From Novipirellula artificiosorum (GTDB taxonomy: Bacteria; Planctomycetota; Planctomycetia; Pirellulales; Pirellulaceae): DNA of 64,000 nucleotides. The notes beneath the pieces are model-generated. The model searched no databases and was not told the DNA's origin. It was given only the letters and a program-made list of their open reading frames with translations. Shown in pieces: positions 37,474 through 46,963 of this stretch. The stretch's first letter is position 1, and each line of letters starts with the position of its first letter. The stretch covers positions 173,935-237,934 of the forward strand of contig NZ_SJPV01000012.1 in the NCBI RefSeq assembly GCF_007860135.1. The letters run 5' to 3'. The position numbers were made by a program, and so were the translations under genes.

Positions 37474-38951
37474 TGTTGGCAAAATCGGAAACTAAACCTC
37501 GCATGATATCGCACCAATTCGCGATGCTGTTCTGCACAGGAATTGGCGTGCTTGGGTTCGCGTTAGCGTACCAAGCCCCAAGAAACCTCGACGCGACGTT
37601 TCTTTGGACCTGCCTCACTCTGGTCCTAGCTCTAAATTTGACAGTGATTGCCACGAAGTGGCTAGAAGGTCGCGAAGCAAACTGGCTTAGTCCAGATGCA
37701 CTGTTTACACTATCGTACACCATTGTCAACTTTGCGTATGTTTTCTTCTGGCTTTCTAAGTCCTTAGAAAGACATACACATATATGGAATTTCAAAAGGG
37801 CCCACTGCCCTGAAACCGTTTGCACTGCAACAGCAATGGCACTAGCGTGCCTTGCAACTTTCTTGGCCGGGTACTACGCGATTCCAACTCGTTTGTCCCC
37901 GAGTCGACTGTTTGATGCAATTGACGCTCGAACTCGAGAAAAATTGTGCCTACTGGCTGACTGGATGTTGCGAATTGGTTTTGGCGGATTCTTAGCATTC
38001 GTGGCAATTATCGGGCCGAGCGTCGTTTTTGGGTCGTACAAAGGAACGAATGTGTACGGGTTTATACCCAATGTGTTCTACCTTGCTGGTATGGTAACGC
38101 TAACCAGTGGGTTGGTCCTAGCAATTGCTCTTCGCAAAAGATACAACCACAGAAAGGGGACTTTTCGTAGCTTATTAGATATCCTGCTCGTTACAATATC
38201 ATTGATCGCAATGAGCATTCATGGAGATCGAGGAACTATCGTATTTATTCTTGGTGGTGGCATTATTGCATTCAATGAATATAGATCTAAGATCAGAGTA
38301 AAACACGCGTTGCTCCTTTGCATCCTAGCAATTATTGCATTGGGATTGATTCGCGCTCGCCGTTTTGAAGGGCGGACAAAAAACTTGGGAATCCTATCCC
38401 AGGCCCACAGTTCATTTGTTAACTTTGGCTCCAGTTCTGTCTGCAATTATCTAGCCGTTCAACATTCGCCGGACCGGCATGGTTACTACTACGGAATAAT
38501 GCAGTTCAAGGCATTAGTAGGAATAGTTCCGTTTGGAAGAAGGCTTGCAGGAATCACTGACTCAGTCGAAAATAGCAGTTCCACTCTATTTACTTACCTC
38601 GTATACGGACATGGAAGTAGAACCGGCACCGGAACCACTATGTTCGCTGACTTTTACCTAAACTTTGGTTTCCCAGGCACAGCAGTAATATTTTTTATAG
38701 CTGGCGCTTTTTCGCAAGGCATACGAAACAGAAGTCTGGCGTCAAATTCCCTACGTCTGCACGTCAGTTACGTTGTTTTCTGTTCATTTCTATTAATTGT
38801 CCCACGCTACGACTTCACAAGCGGATTTATTCGATACTACATTTACAGCATGCTTTACATAACCCTTGTATCCTTCTACTTAAAGGCTCCGCTTCTATTG
38901 TCACGATTCAGAATTCGTGAGCAATCACGTGTGGTCCATATCGAAAATTGA
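37473..38951 (+). CDS. wzy: Wzy-like polysaccharide repeat-unit polymerase
   Basis: A 492-residue protein with about 11-12 hydrophobic segments and little similarity to soluble enzymes. SIHGDRGTIVFILGGG and the periplasmic-loop stretch GTGTTMFADFYLNFGFPGT are features of the oligosaccharide repeat unit polymerase family. It would join flipped repeat units at the periplasmic face. The ATG at 37473 overlaps the stop of the IS remnant (TAATG), and AT-rich codon use suggests transfer. Assignment rests on topology, two short motifs and context. Confidence 0.75.
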   Translation: MLAKSETKPRMISHQFAMLFCTGIGVLGFALAYQAPRNLDATFLWTCLTLVLALNLTVIATKWLEGREANWLSPDALFTLSYTIVNFAYVFFWLSKSLERHTHIWNFKRAHCPETVCTATAMALACLATFLAGYYAIPTRLSPSRLFDAIDARTREKLCLLADWMLRIGFGGFLAFVAIIGPSVVFGSYKGTNVYGFIPNVFYLAGMVTLTSGLVLAIALRKRYNHRKGTFRSLLDILLVTISLIAMSIHGDRGTIVFILGGGIIAFNEYRSKIRVKHALLLCILAIIALGLIRARRFEGRTKNLGILSQAHSSFVNFGSSSVCNYLAVQHSPDRHGYYYGIMQFKALVGIVPFGRRLAGITDSVENSSSTLFTYLVYGHGSRTGTGTTMFADFYLNFGFPGTAVIFFIAGAFSQGIRNRSLASNSLRLHVSYVVFCSFLLIVPRYDFTSGFIRYYIYSMLYITLVSFYLKAPLLLSRFRIREQSRVVHIEN

Positions 38952-38960
38952 CAATTGCAA

Positions 38961-39704
38961 ATGACAAAAACTACTAGTACTAGCGAAATACTTCTTAGAG
39001 TCGCGGATGAATTAGTCGCGGAGAGGGCATTTACTGACAGCATGCGATTCATTCGTTTGTTCCAGTCAGTTTTTATGAAAACTGATCTTTCGGGAAAGTC
39101 TCTGCTTGACGTAGGATGCGGCGTTGGAGCGCTAGCCCTTGGCAGCGCTGCATCGGGCGTAAGGCATGCGGTTGGGCTGGAGCCGGAAGTCGACGGAAGC
39201 ACTTCCGGTTTTTTCTGTACCGGTGAAAGGCTGATAAAGTCATTGGGTTTTTCCAATGTATCCATCCGCAATAATATGCTAGCGAATTACGATTTCGATG
39301 AGAGTCCGTTTGATGTTATAGTCATGTACAATGTGATCAACCATTTGAATGAGGAAGCTTGCTCTAGGATTCTAACATCAGATGAAGCACGCACACTTTA
39401 TATACAGCAACTCTCGCATCTACGGGAATATATATCACCTGGAGGAGAAATGCTCGTCGCTGATTGTGCTCGAAGCAACTTCTTTGGAGATTTGGGTATT
39501 CGCAACCCGATAGCAAAAACGATTGAGTGGCAGAAACATCAGAATCCCCGAATTTGGGCATCTATCTTTGAGGAGGCGGGTTTTAGCTCGACGGAGTTTT
39601 GGTGGAACCCAATTCACAAACTCCGTGGATTTGGAAGATTTGCACGAACGTCAGCTATAGCCTACTTTACGAACAGTCATTTTGTTTTGCGAGCAGTAAA
39701 ATAG
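38961..39704 (+). CDS. SAM-dependent methyltransferase
   Basis: About 247 residues from the ATG at 38961 (a TTG six bases earlier is possible). SLLDVGCGVGALALGSAASG binds SAM, and DVIVMYNVINHLNEEACSR plus ISPGGEMLVADCARSNFF are the later motifs. It might O-methylate a sugar of the polymer or cap the chain end; only the context supports this. Confidence 0.75.
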   Translation: MTKTTSTSEILLRVADELVAERAFTDSMRFIRLFQSVFMKTDLSGKSLLDVGCGVGALALGSAASGVRHAVGLEPEVDGSTSGFFCTGERLIKSLGFSNVSIRNNMLANYDFDESPFDVIVMYNVINHLNEEACSRILTSDEARTLYIQQLSHLREYISPGGEMLVADCARSNFFGDLGIRNPIAKTIEWQKHQNPRIWASIFEEAGFSSTEFWWNPIHKLRGFGRFARTSAIAYFTNSHFVLRAVK

Positions 39705-39712
39705 CAAATAGA

Positions 39713-40909
39713 TTGCATTTGGATGGGACGAACTTGCATCAAGCAGAAATAGCTGCGTCAATCAACTTTATATGCATTTTGTCCTCTTCGACGGACTATT
39801 TGGACCGGCTCTATTCTTTAAACGCCCTAGGAAAACTGATTGGTCGGAACGTCGTCATTTGCAAGGAAGTCAATACGGATCTTGAGAAAGCACTGCCGGA
39901 AATACAGTTTGTTACACCTCCCAAGTACCTAAAGGGTTTTAGTTTTTTTCGATGGGCGGCTTCACAGGCCTTCAAAATTTCTAGTAGCTCAAACGCAGAA
40001 TCTTGGAACATTATGGAAATTGCGGGCGGTGCTTCGCTCTTAATTTTGCGCTATGTTTACTTCTCGAAAGTTGCATCCAGCGTACTGTTTGTAATGCCAA
40101 GCAGGACACTCTTTTTGGAACGCGGCTGGCGGCGTGATGTTCATTCCGCGAAAATCGACTGGCGGCAAGAATTTGCATTGTATAAGCGTTGGCTCAGTTG
40201 GTCCGTACGCGAGCGTGTTTATGCGAATACAGTGAACTTCGTCTTTGCAAATTCACAATTGAATTTGGATGAGTTGCAACGTCAATGCCGAGGCCGGAAA
40301 ACCGGAGTGATTCCAAATTGTGTGCGCCCACCGGTTCCAATGGGGAAACCCCGTCTTTTTAGACCAGATATGCAGTGGAAGTTTCTGGTAGTAAGCGAGC
40401 TTGAACCGCACAAAGGAATTGGATGTTCATTGGAGGTGCTGCGGCAGTTAAGAAACCAGGGGGTAAAATACGTTTGCAATTTTGTCGGTCGAGTATCTAA
40501 GACGAATGAAAAATGGCTCGCGCGGACAAAGCAGAAGTATATTGACCTAGATGGAATGGTGAGTTGGCATGGAAAGGTCAGTCGTTCGAGCTTAGACGAG
40601 CACTATCGTTCAGCAGATATTTTATTGTTGACTAGTTTCTACGAGGGCTCACCACGTGTAGTGTATGAGGCGAGTAGCCACGGCTGTGTGGTTGTTGCTT
40701 CCCGTTTGTCAGGAACACAACTGATCGACCCGGATGATAAATTTCTGCGTTTTTTCCCTGCGGGCGATGCCAACGCTGCAGTCTCGGCAGTGTTGTCAGT
40801 AATGAATGAAGGTCTGCAGTCTCGTTCGGAGGAGGCAATGCAAGCGATGCAAGAAAGATTTACACCAGAAGCAAGAGCTGCAAGAATAGTCAGCGTACTT
40901 TCGATTTAG
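39713..40909 (+). CDS. Family 4 (GT-B) glycosyltransferase
   Basis: The C-terminal half carries the GT4 pattern: FVFANSQLNLDELQ, WKFLVVSELEPHKGIG, HYRSADILLLTSFYEGSPRVVYEA (the E-x7-E nucleotide-sugar site). The N-terminal domain is divergent. The start is uncertain: I propose the TTG at 39713, just after the methyltransferase stop, over the ATG at 39599 that would overlap it by 106 bases. Acceptor and donor are unknown. Confidence 0.75.
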   Translation: MHLDGTNLHQAEIAASINFICILSSSTDYLDRLYSLNALGKLIGRNVVICKEVNTDLEKALPEIQFVTPPKYLKGFSFFRWAASQAFKISSSSNAESWNIMEIAGGASLLILRYVYFSKVASSVLFVMPSRTLFLERGWRRDVHSAKIDWRQEFALYKRWLSWSVRERVYANTVNFVFANSQLNLDELQRQCRGRKTGVIPNCVRPPVPMGKPRLFRPDMQWKFLVVSELEPHKGIGCSLEVLRQLRNQGVKYVCNFVGRVSKTNEKWLARTKQKYIDLDGMVSWHGKVSRSSLDEHYRSADILLLTSFYEGSPRVVYEASSHGCVVVASRLSGTQLIDPDDKFLRFFPAGDANAAVSAVLSVMNEGLQSRSEEAMQAMQERFTPEARAARIVSVLSI

Positions 40910-40920
40910 TAGGTTCAATT

Positions 40921-42099
40921 TTGTGTGAAGTCTCCCGGATGATGGTTCTGAATTTCTTGCCCGTTGCGAGCGGAGGTGGTTTGCAAAATTCGCTTAGCTT
41001 TCTTACCACGTTAGATCTAACAACACGGAAATATTTTGTGTTGTGTCGGTCAGGGTCAGAGATCGAACGACTTTGTCTTAAACTCGAAATAGAGCATCTT
41101 TCTGTGCGGAATCGTGTGATGTTTGAAATGTATGGAGCGAAGAAGCTTTTTGCGAAAGGCACTCCCTGCTTCACGATCTTCGGTTCTCCCGTGTTGTCGA
41201 CACGCGACGATTGGATCAACATTTGCGGAGTCGCTTTCTCGAATCTGTTTTACCCATCAATCGATTTCTGGGGCCATCTCGGGCGATGCGGCAAGATGAT
41301 GAAGCTCCTTAAGGATTGTCTTAGAAAACAGGCGATCAAGCAAGCGGATGGCTGGATCTTTGAGACTGGGGTTCTAGCGGAGATGTCTAGGAAAGCTGGT
41401 TTTCCTAGCAACAGAGTGTTTTGTGTTCCTATGGCGGTCAGCGAAATCGTTGTTCGATCAAGTGATGCTGCTAGTTCAATTCGGTTTGATAAATCAAGAA
41501 GGACTATTTTGTATTTGGGTGCTGGCCACCCAAATAAGCGACAGCATTTACTTCCGGACATTGTTGATCGACTCGAGCGACTAGCTCCGGGGTCTTACCG
41601 AATTGTTGCGACAATGAACGAGTCATCGGACTATGCAAGAAGAGTACTGACGGAGATTCACACACGCAAGCTTTCGGGATCATTCGAGAACATTGGACCA
41701 GTTGCACCTGAGTGTGTTGGATCGCTAGTAAGTTCTGTTGACGCAATGTGCTTGTTGAGTGTCCTGGAAAGCTTCAGTAACAACTTCGTGGAATCGTGGG
41801 CGTTGAAGAAGCCTCTTTTTGTGACGGATGGGACTTGGTCACGCGATGCATGTCATAACGGAGTCGTTTACATCGATCCGAAAAAACCATCCGCGACGGC
41901 GGATTCGATTCACCAAACGCTTACGTCACCCGAATCGATACAGAGGGTCACCGAGGCCGGCTCTGCAGTATTGGCAACGCATCCTTCCGCCAGCCAAAAG
42001 ACAAAGTTGTATTTGGAGGTTATCGATAAAGTGATCGCGTTGGGGCCTTGTTCACGTATTTCTAAATCTCAGATTGACTATGGGAAGTTGTTGACTTGA
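40921..42099 (+). CDS. Family 4 (GT-B) glycosyltransferase
   Basis: A protein of up to 392 residues. MVLNFLPVASGGGLQNSLSF is the N-terminal Gly-rich GT-B loop, TILYLGAGHPNKRQHLLPD starts the second domain and SVLESFSNNFVESWALKKPL is the E-x7-E-like donor site. The start is TTG at 40921 or ATG at 40939. It overlaps the next gene as TTGA. It probably acts in the same repeat-unit assembly. Confidence 0.75.
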   Translation: MCEVSRMMVLNFLPVASGGGLQNSLSFLTTLDLTTRKYFVLCRSGSEIERLCLKLEIEHLSVRNRVMFEMYGAKKLFAKGTPCFTIFGSPVLSTRDDWINICGVAFSNLFYPSIDFWGHLGRCGKMMKLLKDCLRKQAIKQADGWIFETGVLAEMSRKAGFPSNRVFCVPMAVSEIVVRSSDAASSIRFDKSRRTILYLGAGHPNKRQHLLPDIVDRLERLAPGSYRIVATMNESSDYARRVLTEIHTRKLSGSFENIGPVAPECVGSLVSSVDAMCLLSVLESFSNNFVESWALKKPLFVTDGTWSRDACHNGVVYIDPKKPSATADSIHQTLTSPESIQRVTEAGSAVLATHPSASQKTKLYLEVIDKVIALGPCSRISKSQIDYGKLLT

Positions 42100-42608
42100 G
42101 ACAGATACTTGTTATTTCCTACGAGGCGGTGATGCGATGTTTGTTTTCGCTGCCGAGGTTCCGTTGGTGTATTTTTCTTAAGTGTTTACTCCTAAGAGCC
42201 ATGGGGGCGCGGGTTGGCAGGGGAATAACAATATATCCTGGGGTCTGGATCGCACCTGGGCGAAATCTTATTATTGGTGACAGTGTGGATCTCGCACTGG
42301 AGGTACTTATTGTCACTTCTGGTGGCGTCGATATCGGTGATCGGACGCTGATCGGCTATCGAACCCATATTTTCTCGACGAACCACGTTATAGCTCCAAT
42401 AGGTTGTTCGATTTTTGAAAGTGGTCACGAAAAGAAGAAGGTAACGATCGGTAAAGACGTTTGGATTGGTGCTGGTTGTACGATTTTGCCAGGCGTAACT
42501 ATTGGCGACGGTGCAGTGATCGCAGCTGGCAGTGTCGTTACGAAAGACGTAGCGTCTTTGGCCATCATGGCCGGCGTCCCTGCACGGCTTGTCCGTTTTC
42601 GTGAATAA
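42096..42608 (+). CDS. Hexapeptide-repeat acetyltransferase (WbbJ/LacA-like)
   Basis: A 170-residue protein from a TTG start that overlaps the previous stop. Left-handed beta-helix repeats (IGDSVDLALEVLIVTSGG, IGDRTLIGYRTHIFSTNH, IGKDVWIGAGCTILPGVT, IGDGAVIAAGSVVTKDV) end in AGVPARLVRF. The conserved His in STNH is the likely catalytic base. It probably O-acetylates a sugar residue. Confidence 0.83.
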   Translation: MRQILVISYEAVMRCLFSLPRFRWCIFLKCLLLRAMGARVGRGITIYPGVWIAPGRNLIIGDSVDLALEVLIVTSGGVDIGDRTLIGYRTHIFSTNHVIAPIGCSIFESGHEKKKVTIGKDVWIGAGCTILPGVTIGDGAVIAAGSVVTKDVASLAIMAGVPARLVRFRE

Positions 42609-42908
42609 GTCTGTCAACTAGCGCGCCTTAGCAAGGTTGAAAACTCAAACGGGGCAAAGATCAGCTTGACCGCTTTGATCTTTGGGCGGCATCATCCGAT
42701 TTTTGATTCCACCTTGTTCATCCAAGTGCGGCAGAAAGAACCTGGGGAATTGACTTTGATTGTGACGGTGCCCGCGGGGTGTGAATGGTCGGATGCCGAG
42801 GTTTTGAAGGGGTTCGATTTGACGAACTTGAACTTCCAATTTGCGGTCGAAAGAAGACGCGAGCCGATCAGGACGGCGAGCGGCAAGCTGCCGCTGAAGG
42901 TGACGTAA
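42609..42908 (+). pseudogene. C-terminal fragment of a CapK/PaaK-like adenylate-forming enzyme
   Basis: The open stretch, which lacks a usable start, reads ...ENSNGAKISLTALIFGRHHP, IFDSTLFIQVRQKEPGELTL and ends RREPIRTASGKLPLKV. This matches the C-terminal subdomain of CapK-type phenylacetate-CoA ligase relatives common in capsule loci, including the late TxSGK motif. The large N-terminal AMP-binding domain is absent; an in-frame stop lies at 42606-42608. I infer a deletion leaving only the tail. Confidence 0.65.
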
Positions 42909-43256
42909 GAATCGTATGTAGCTGAAGTCGCAAACCGCAAACAATCGCCTTGAACAGTGCTGCGATCGTAGCTGAAGTGGGAGTTGGGCGTTTCCACGCA
43001 CAGCCTGGTTTACCGATTCGTGTGATTCGTGCTGCTTATCGACTGGGATGGCGGATGCTGGGTGTTTACCACAGAGAGCACACAGTGTTTGGCGATTGCC
43101 TTCTTCGTGATTCTCAGTGACCTCCGTGGTTGGAAATTAGCTATCAGCAGCAAGGCGGGGCATTCTTCTGCCTCGTTTCCTGGAATGACGAAGTTATTTT
43201 TGAATTACTCTTAATGCCGCGAGGGACGTCTCTGCGACTTCCCCTACGAATACAAC
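42909..43256. repeat. Intergenic with Family A element and small palindrome
   Basis: One Family A element lies at about 43067-43135 (accacagag ... ctccgtggtt). At 43223-43244 there is a gggacgtctctgcgacttcc palindrome, the reverse-oriented relative of the gaagtcgcagagacttc repeats at 50.6, 51.3 and 52.2 kb. No gene is seen. Confidence 0.7.
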
Positions 43257-45485
43257 ATGAAACAAATACTGCAAAATCTTGGCTCCGGCGAAACGCTTCT
43301 CGCCGACGTTCCCACTCCTCGGCGCGGGGCGGGCTCGGTTCTAATCCGCACCTCTCGCTCACTCGTCTCTCTCGGCACCGAGAAGATGCTGATTGATTTC
43401 GGCAAGGGAGGTTTGATCGCTAAGGCTCGGTCGCAGCCCGATAAGGTCAAGCAGGTTCTGCAAAAGGTCAAGACCGACGGACTCTTGACCACAATCGATG
43501 CGGTTAAGGCGAAACTTGACACTCCCATCCCTCTTGGCTATTGCAATGTGGGACACGTCGCCGAGGCGGATTCGACCGCCACATACAGAGTCGGTGACCG
43601 TGTCGTTTCCAATGGGCCGCATGCCGAGTTCGTGTCAGTCCCATTGAATTTGACGGCTGGAATTCCCGATTCGGTCTCTGACGAGATGGCGGCCTTTACT
43701 GTCGTCGGTGCAATCGGGCTGCAGGGGATTCGGCTTTTGAATCCGACGCTCGGGGAACGAGTGGTCGTCAGTGGACTGGGATTGATCGGATTGCTTGCGG
43801 TGCAAATCCTGAAAGCGTCGGGCTGTCAAGTTCTGGGAATCGATTTCGATGCGAAAAAGCTCGAACTGGCTCGCAGCTTTGGCGCTGAGACTTGTGACTT
43901 GTCCGCTGGACAAGATCCAGTGGCGGTGGCCGAGAATTGGACCGATGGCGTTGGTGTGGATGCGGTTTTGATTACGGCGTCAGCCAAGACGGATGAACTG
44001 ATTCACCAAGCAGCGACAATGTGCCGGCAACGTGGCCGGATCGTGCTCGTTGGTGTGATTGGGTTGAACTTGCAGCGAGCCGACTTCTATGAGAAGGAGT
44101 TGTCGTTCCAGGTGTCGTGTTCCTATGGCCCCGGACGATACGACGATAACTATGAAAAACGGGGACTCGACTATCCAATTGGATTTGTGCGGTGGACTGA
44201 GAAACGGAATTTCGAAGCGATCCTGCAATTAATGTCAGATGGCAGGATCGACGTTGACCCGCTGATCACTCATCGCTTCGCATTTGATGACGCACTGAAA
44301 GGCTATGAGGCAGTTGGTGAAAAAGGCGCGATGGGAATTGTGCTGGAGTACGGAGACAGCAACGAGTCGCGAGCGGCGAGGGGCGAGAAAGAAACGCAAA
44401 AGAGTGGTCAGTGCTCAGGCGACAGCAAACAGACCGGGGACGAGGCTAGTACGGATGGAACGAGAGCATTCCGCAAGCAGGGCGAGGATGTTCAGCACAA
44501 AAAGGATCTTTCGCTCGCTTCTCGCAACTCGCCGCTAGCTACTGATATCGGCGTGGCCTTTATTGGCGCGGGCGGCTTTACGACTCGGATGCTTTTGCCG
44601 CTACTGCCGAAACAGGGCGTTGACCTCCGCACGATCGTTAGCGGCACGGGGGTCTCGGCCGCTCATGCGAAATCGAAGTTCGGTTTCGCGGAGGCCAGCA
44701 GTGATTATGCTTCCATACTGGCGGACGATTCCGTTGATGCGGTCTTCATTACGACGCCGCATAACATGCACGGCCGAATGGTTTGCGATGCCTTGAATGC
44801 GAACAAACATGTGTTCGTTGAAAAGCCGTTAGCTTTGACGTTAGAAGAGTTGGCGGAAGTGGAAGCATGCTGTGCCAATCATCCCGACCGGCTGTTGATG
44901 ATCGGTTTCAATCGCCGATTTTCGCCTCACTCGGTTGCAATGAAAGACTGGCTGCTTGGTGCTCCGTCGAACAAGTCGGTAATCATCACGGTGAATGCAG
45001 GTGCAATTCCAGCAGACCACTGGACGCAAGACCCACTGGTGGGTGGCGGCCGGATTGTAGGGGAAGCGTGTCATTTTATTGATTTGGCTCGTTTTTTGGT
45101 TGGGTCTCCGATTGAAGTCGCCACCGCGTTTCCAATCCGCGGCGGGGACGGGCGACTGGGTGATTGCGTGACGATCCAATTGACGTTCATGGATGGGTCG
45201 ACCGGGACCGTGCATTACTTGGCCAACGGTAGTAAAGATTTCCCGAAAGAACGAGTGGAAGTGTTCGCGGGTGGAAAGGTGATGGTGTGTGACAATTTTC
45301 GATTGTCGAAAGAGATCGGCGGAAAGCGGAAGTTAAAGACCAGTAAACAGGATAAAGGGCACGAGGCTGAGTTGGCGGCGTTTTTGAAAGCGATTCAAGA
45401 GGGCCGCGTGTGGCCGATCACCGCAGAGGAACTTTTCGAAGTTTCACGAATCGCGATCGAGTGTCAATCGGTAGCTGCTTGCTGA
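43257..45485 (+). CDS. Bi-domain oxidoreductase: zinc-type alcohol dehydrogenase fused to Gfo/Idh/MocA
   Basis: A 742-residue fusion. Residues 1-360 are a medium-chain dehydrogenase-like domain (PLGYCNVGHVAEA, VVVSGLGLIGLLAVQILKAS). Residues about 427-742 are a Gfo/Idh/MocA oxidoreductase (GVAFIGAGGFTTRMLLPLL, VFVEKPLALTLEEL). Such fusions accompany heparinase II/III-like genes in polysaccharide clusters, as here at 50322. The linker (about 365-425) is hydrophilic and coded partly by gcggcgaggggcgag / ctcgcaactcgccgc inverted repeat DNA. The sugar substrate is unknown. Confidence 0.85.
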   Translation: MKQILQNLGSGETLLADVPTPRRGAGSVLIRTSRSLVSLGTEKMLIDFGKGGLIAKARSQPDKVKQVLQKVKTDGLLTTIDAVKAKLDTPIPLGYCNVGHVAEADSTATYRVGDRVVSNGPHAEFVSVPLNLTAGIPDSVSDEMAAFTVVGAIGLQGIRLLNPTLGERVVVSGLGLIGLLAVQILKASGCQVLGIDFDAKKLELARSFGAETCDLSAGQDPVAVAENWTDGVGVDAVLITASAKTDELIHQAATMCRQRGRIVLVGVIGLNLQRADFYEKELSFQVSCSYGPGRYDDNYEKRGLDYPIGFVRWTEKRNFEAILQLMSDGRIDVDPLITHRFAFDDALKGYEAVGEKGAMGIVLEYGDSNESRAARGEKETQKSGQCSGDSKQTGDEASTDGTRAFRKQGEDVQHKKDLSLASRNSPLATDIGVAFIGAGGFTTRMLLPLLPKQGVDLRTIVSGTGVSAAHAKSKFGFAEASSDYASILADDSVDAVFITTPHNMHGRMVCDALNANKHVFVEKPLALTLEELAEVEACCANHPDRLLMIGFNRRFSPHSVAMKDWLLGAPSNKSVIITVNAGAIPADHWTQDPLVGGGRIVGEACHFIDLARFLVGSPIEVATAFPIRGGDGRLGDCVTIQLTFMDGSTGTVHYLANGSKDFPKERVEVFAGGKVMVCDNFRLSKEIGGKRKLKTSKQDKGHEAELAAFLKAIQEGRVWPITAEELFEVSRIAIECQSVAAC

Positions 45486-45518
45486 ATTTGGCGTCCTAGG
45501 AAAAGAGGGTGCCGAGTG

Positions 45519-46925
45519 ATTACCACAGAGAGCACGGAGTGACACAGAGCGATGGTTCTTGCTTTCTCTGTGCTTTTCTGTGACCTCTGTGGTTGTTCCC
45601 TGATTCTAGATTCTTAAAAACCGGGGTACTCGACGTTTACCACAGAGAACACGGAGTGACACGGAGGAGTTGATATTTGCTTTCTCTGTGGTTCTCTGTG
45701 AACTCTGTGGTTAAATCTCCCCTAATTGGCGAATCGCTTTAGGCCGTCCACCAACTTCACGACATTGAAATTGATCAACAGGCCAATCTTCTTGCCACTC
45801 AGTTTGAGGTACGACAGCAATTGTGCATCGTAAAGCGGAATCATCTTCTCGACGGATTTCAGTTCAACGATGACGCGTGACTCGACCAATAAATCCAATC
45901 GATATCCAACATCCAGTTGCACCTCTTCATATTGAATTGGCAGTGGCACTTGAACACCGACGTCGAGACCACGTTTGCGAAGTTCGTAGGCCAGGCACGC
46001 CTCATAGGCCGATTCCAGTAACCCAGGCCCCAAGTGTTGATGCACCTTGATCGACGCGTCGACAACTTGCCCCGTGATGACGTTGACTTCCATCGAACCG
46101 CAATGCTCCAAAGATCGGCTACCGAGTGAATTCAATAGCTTACCACGGAGACCACGGAGTGACACAGAGCATTGTCTGATGATTACGCTGTGGTTCTCGG
46201 TGATCTCTGTGGTAGTTCCCTGACTTCAGATACCTAAAAACGGGGGCGTTTGATGTTTACCACGGAGAACACGGAGTCCTTTAAGTTTGCTTTCTCTGTG
46301 CTTCTCAGTGAACTCTGTGGTTGATTCTTGGCTTTAGATTCCTGAAAACTGGAGTGCTTGGTGTTTACCACGGAGGGCACGGAGTGACACAGATCATTGA
46401 CTCATGATTTCTCTGTGCTTCTCTGCGACCTCTGTGGTTAATCCTTGACTGCGAGCGTGAATGCTTGGTGTTTACCACGGAGAACACGGAGTGACACAGA
46501 GCATTAACTCATGATTTCTCTGTGCTTCTCTGCGACCTCTGTGGTTAATCCTTGACTGCGAGCGTGAATGCTTGGTGTTTACCACGGAGAACACGGAGTG
46601 ACACAGAGCATTGACTCATGATTTCTCTGTGTTCCTCAGTGACCTCTGTGGTTGCTTGCTTTGTTTTTGATTCTGACGAAGGGGTGCTTGATGTTTACCA
46701 CAGAGAACACAGAGTGACACAGAGGAGTTGATGTTTGCTTTCTCTGTGGTCCTCAGTGAACTCTGTGGTTGCTCCCTGATTTTAGATATCTGCAAACGGG
46801 CGCGTTTGGTGTTTACCACGGAGAGCACGGGGTAACACAGAGCATTGACTCATGACTACTCTGTGGTCCTCGGTGATCTCTGTGGTTGCTGCCTGATTTT
46901 GAATTCCTGAAAACTGGGGTTCTCG
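45519..46925. repeat. Array of about nine Family A palindromic elements
   Basis: Each unit is about 70-78 bp, beginning ttaccacrgagarcacrgag and ending ctctgtggtta, so the ends are complementary and the unit can fold on itself. Units lie at about 45519, 45640, 46138, 46256, 46366, 46474, 46580, 46696 and 46812. The spacers are themselves similar (cttggtgttt before each unit), and two adjacent units repeat with a 107-bp period. A GxxExxY gene sits between units 2 and 3. Additional copies flank the neighbouring IS3 element (48641) and occur at 24.3, 27.2, 28.2, 43.1 and 50.0-50.3 kb. Confidence 0.88.
45722..46093 (-). CDS. GxxExxY protein (PDDEXK nuclease-like fold)
   Basis: A 123-residue protein from the ATG at 46093. 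GLLESAYEACLAYEL contains the defining GxxExxY signature, and YRLDLLVESRVIVELKS provides the D...ExK core of PDDEXK nucleases. The biological role of the family is not established. It lies on the minus strand inside the array of Family A palindromes, with units immediately on both sides. A longer start at 46165 would translate part of a repeat and is rejected. Confidence 0.9.
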   Translation of the reverse strand: MEVNVITGQVVDASIKVHQHLGPGLLESAYEACLAYELRKRGLDVGVQVPLPIQYEEVQLDVGYRLDLLVESRVIVELKSVEKMIPLYDAQLLSYLKLSGKKIGLLINFNVVKLVDGLKRFAN

Positions 46926-46963
46926 GAACGTGTCAACAAGTTTGAGACAACATATTCTGGAAT

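Noticed and set aside
45519..46925. CRISPR-like appearance of the repeat array
   Set aside because: Units are about 75 bp and palindromic, the spacers resemble each other and vary in length, and no cas genes are present.
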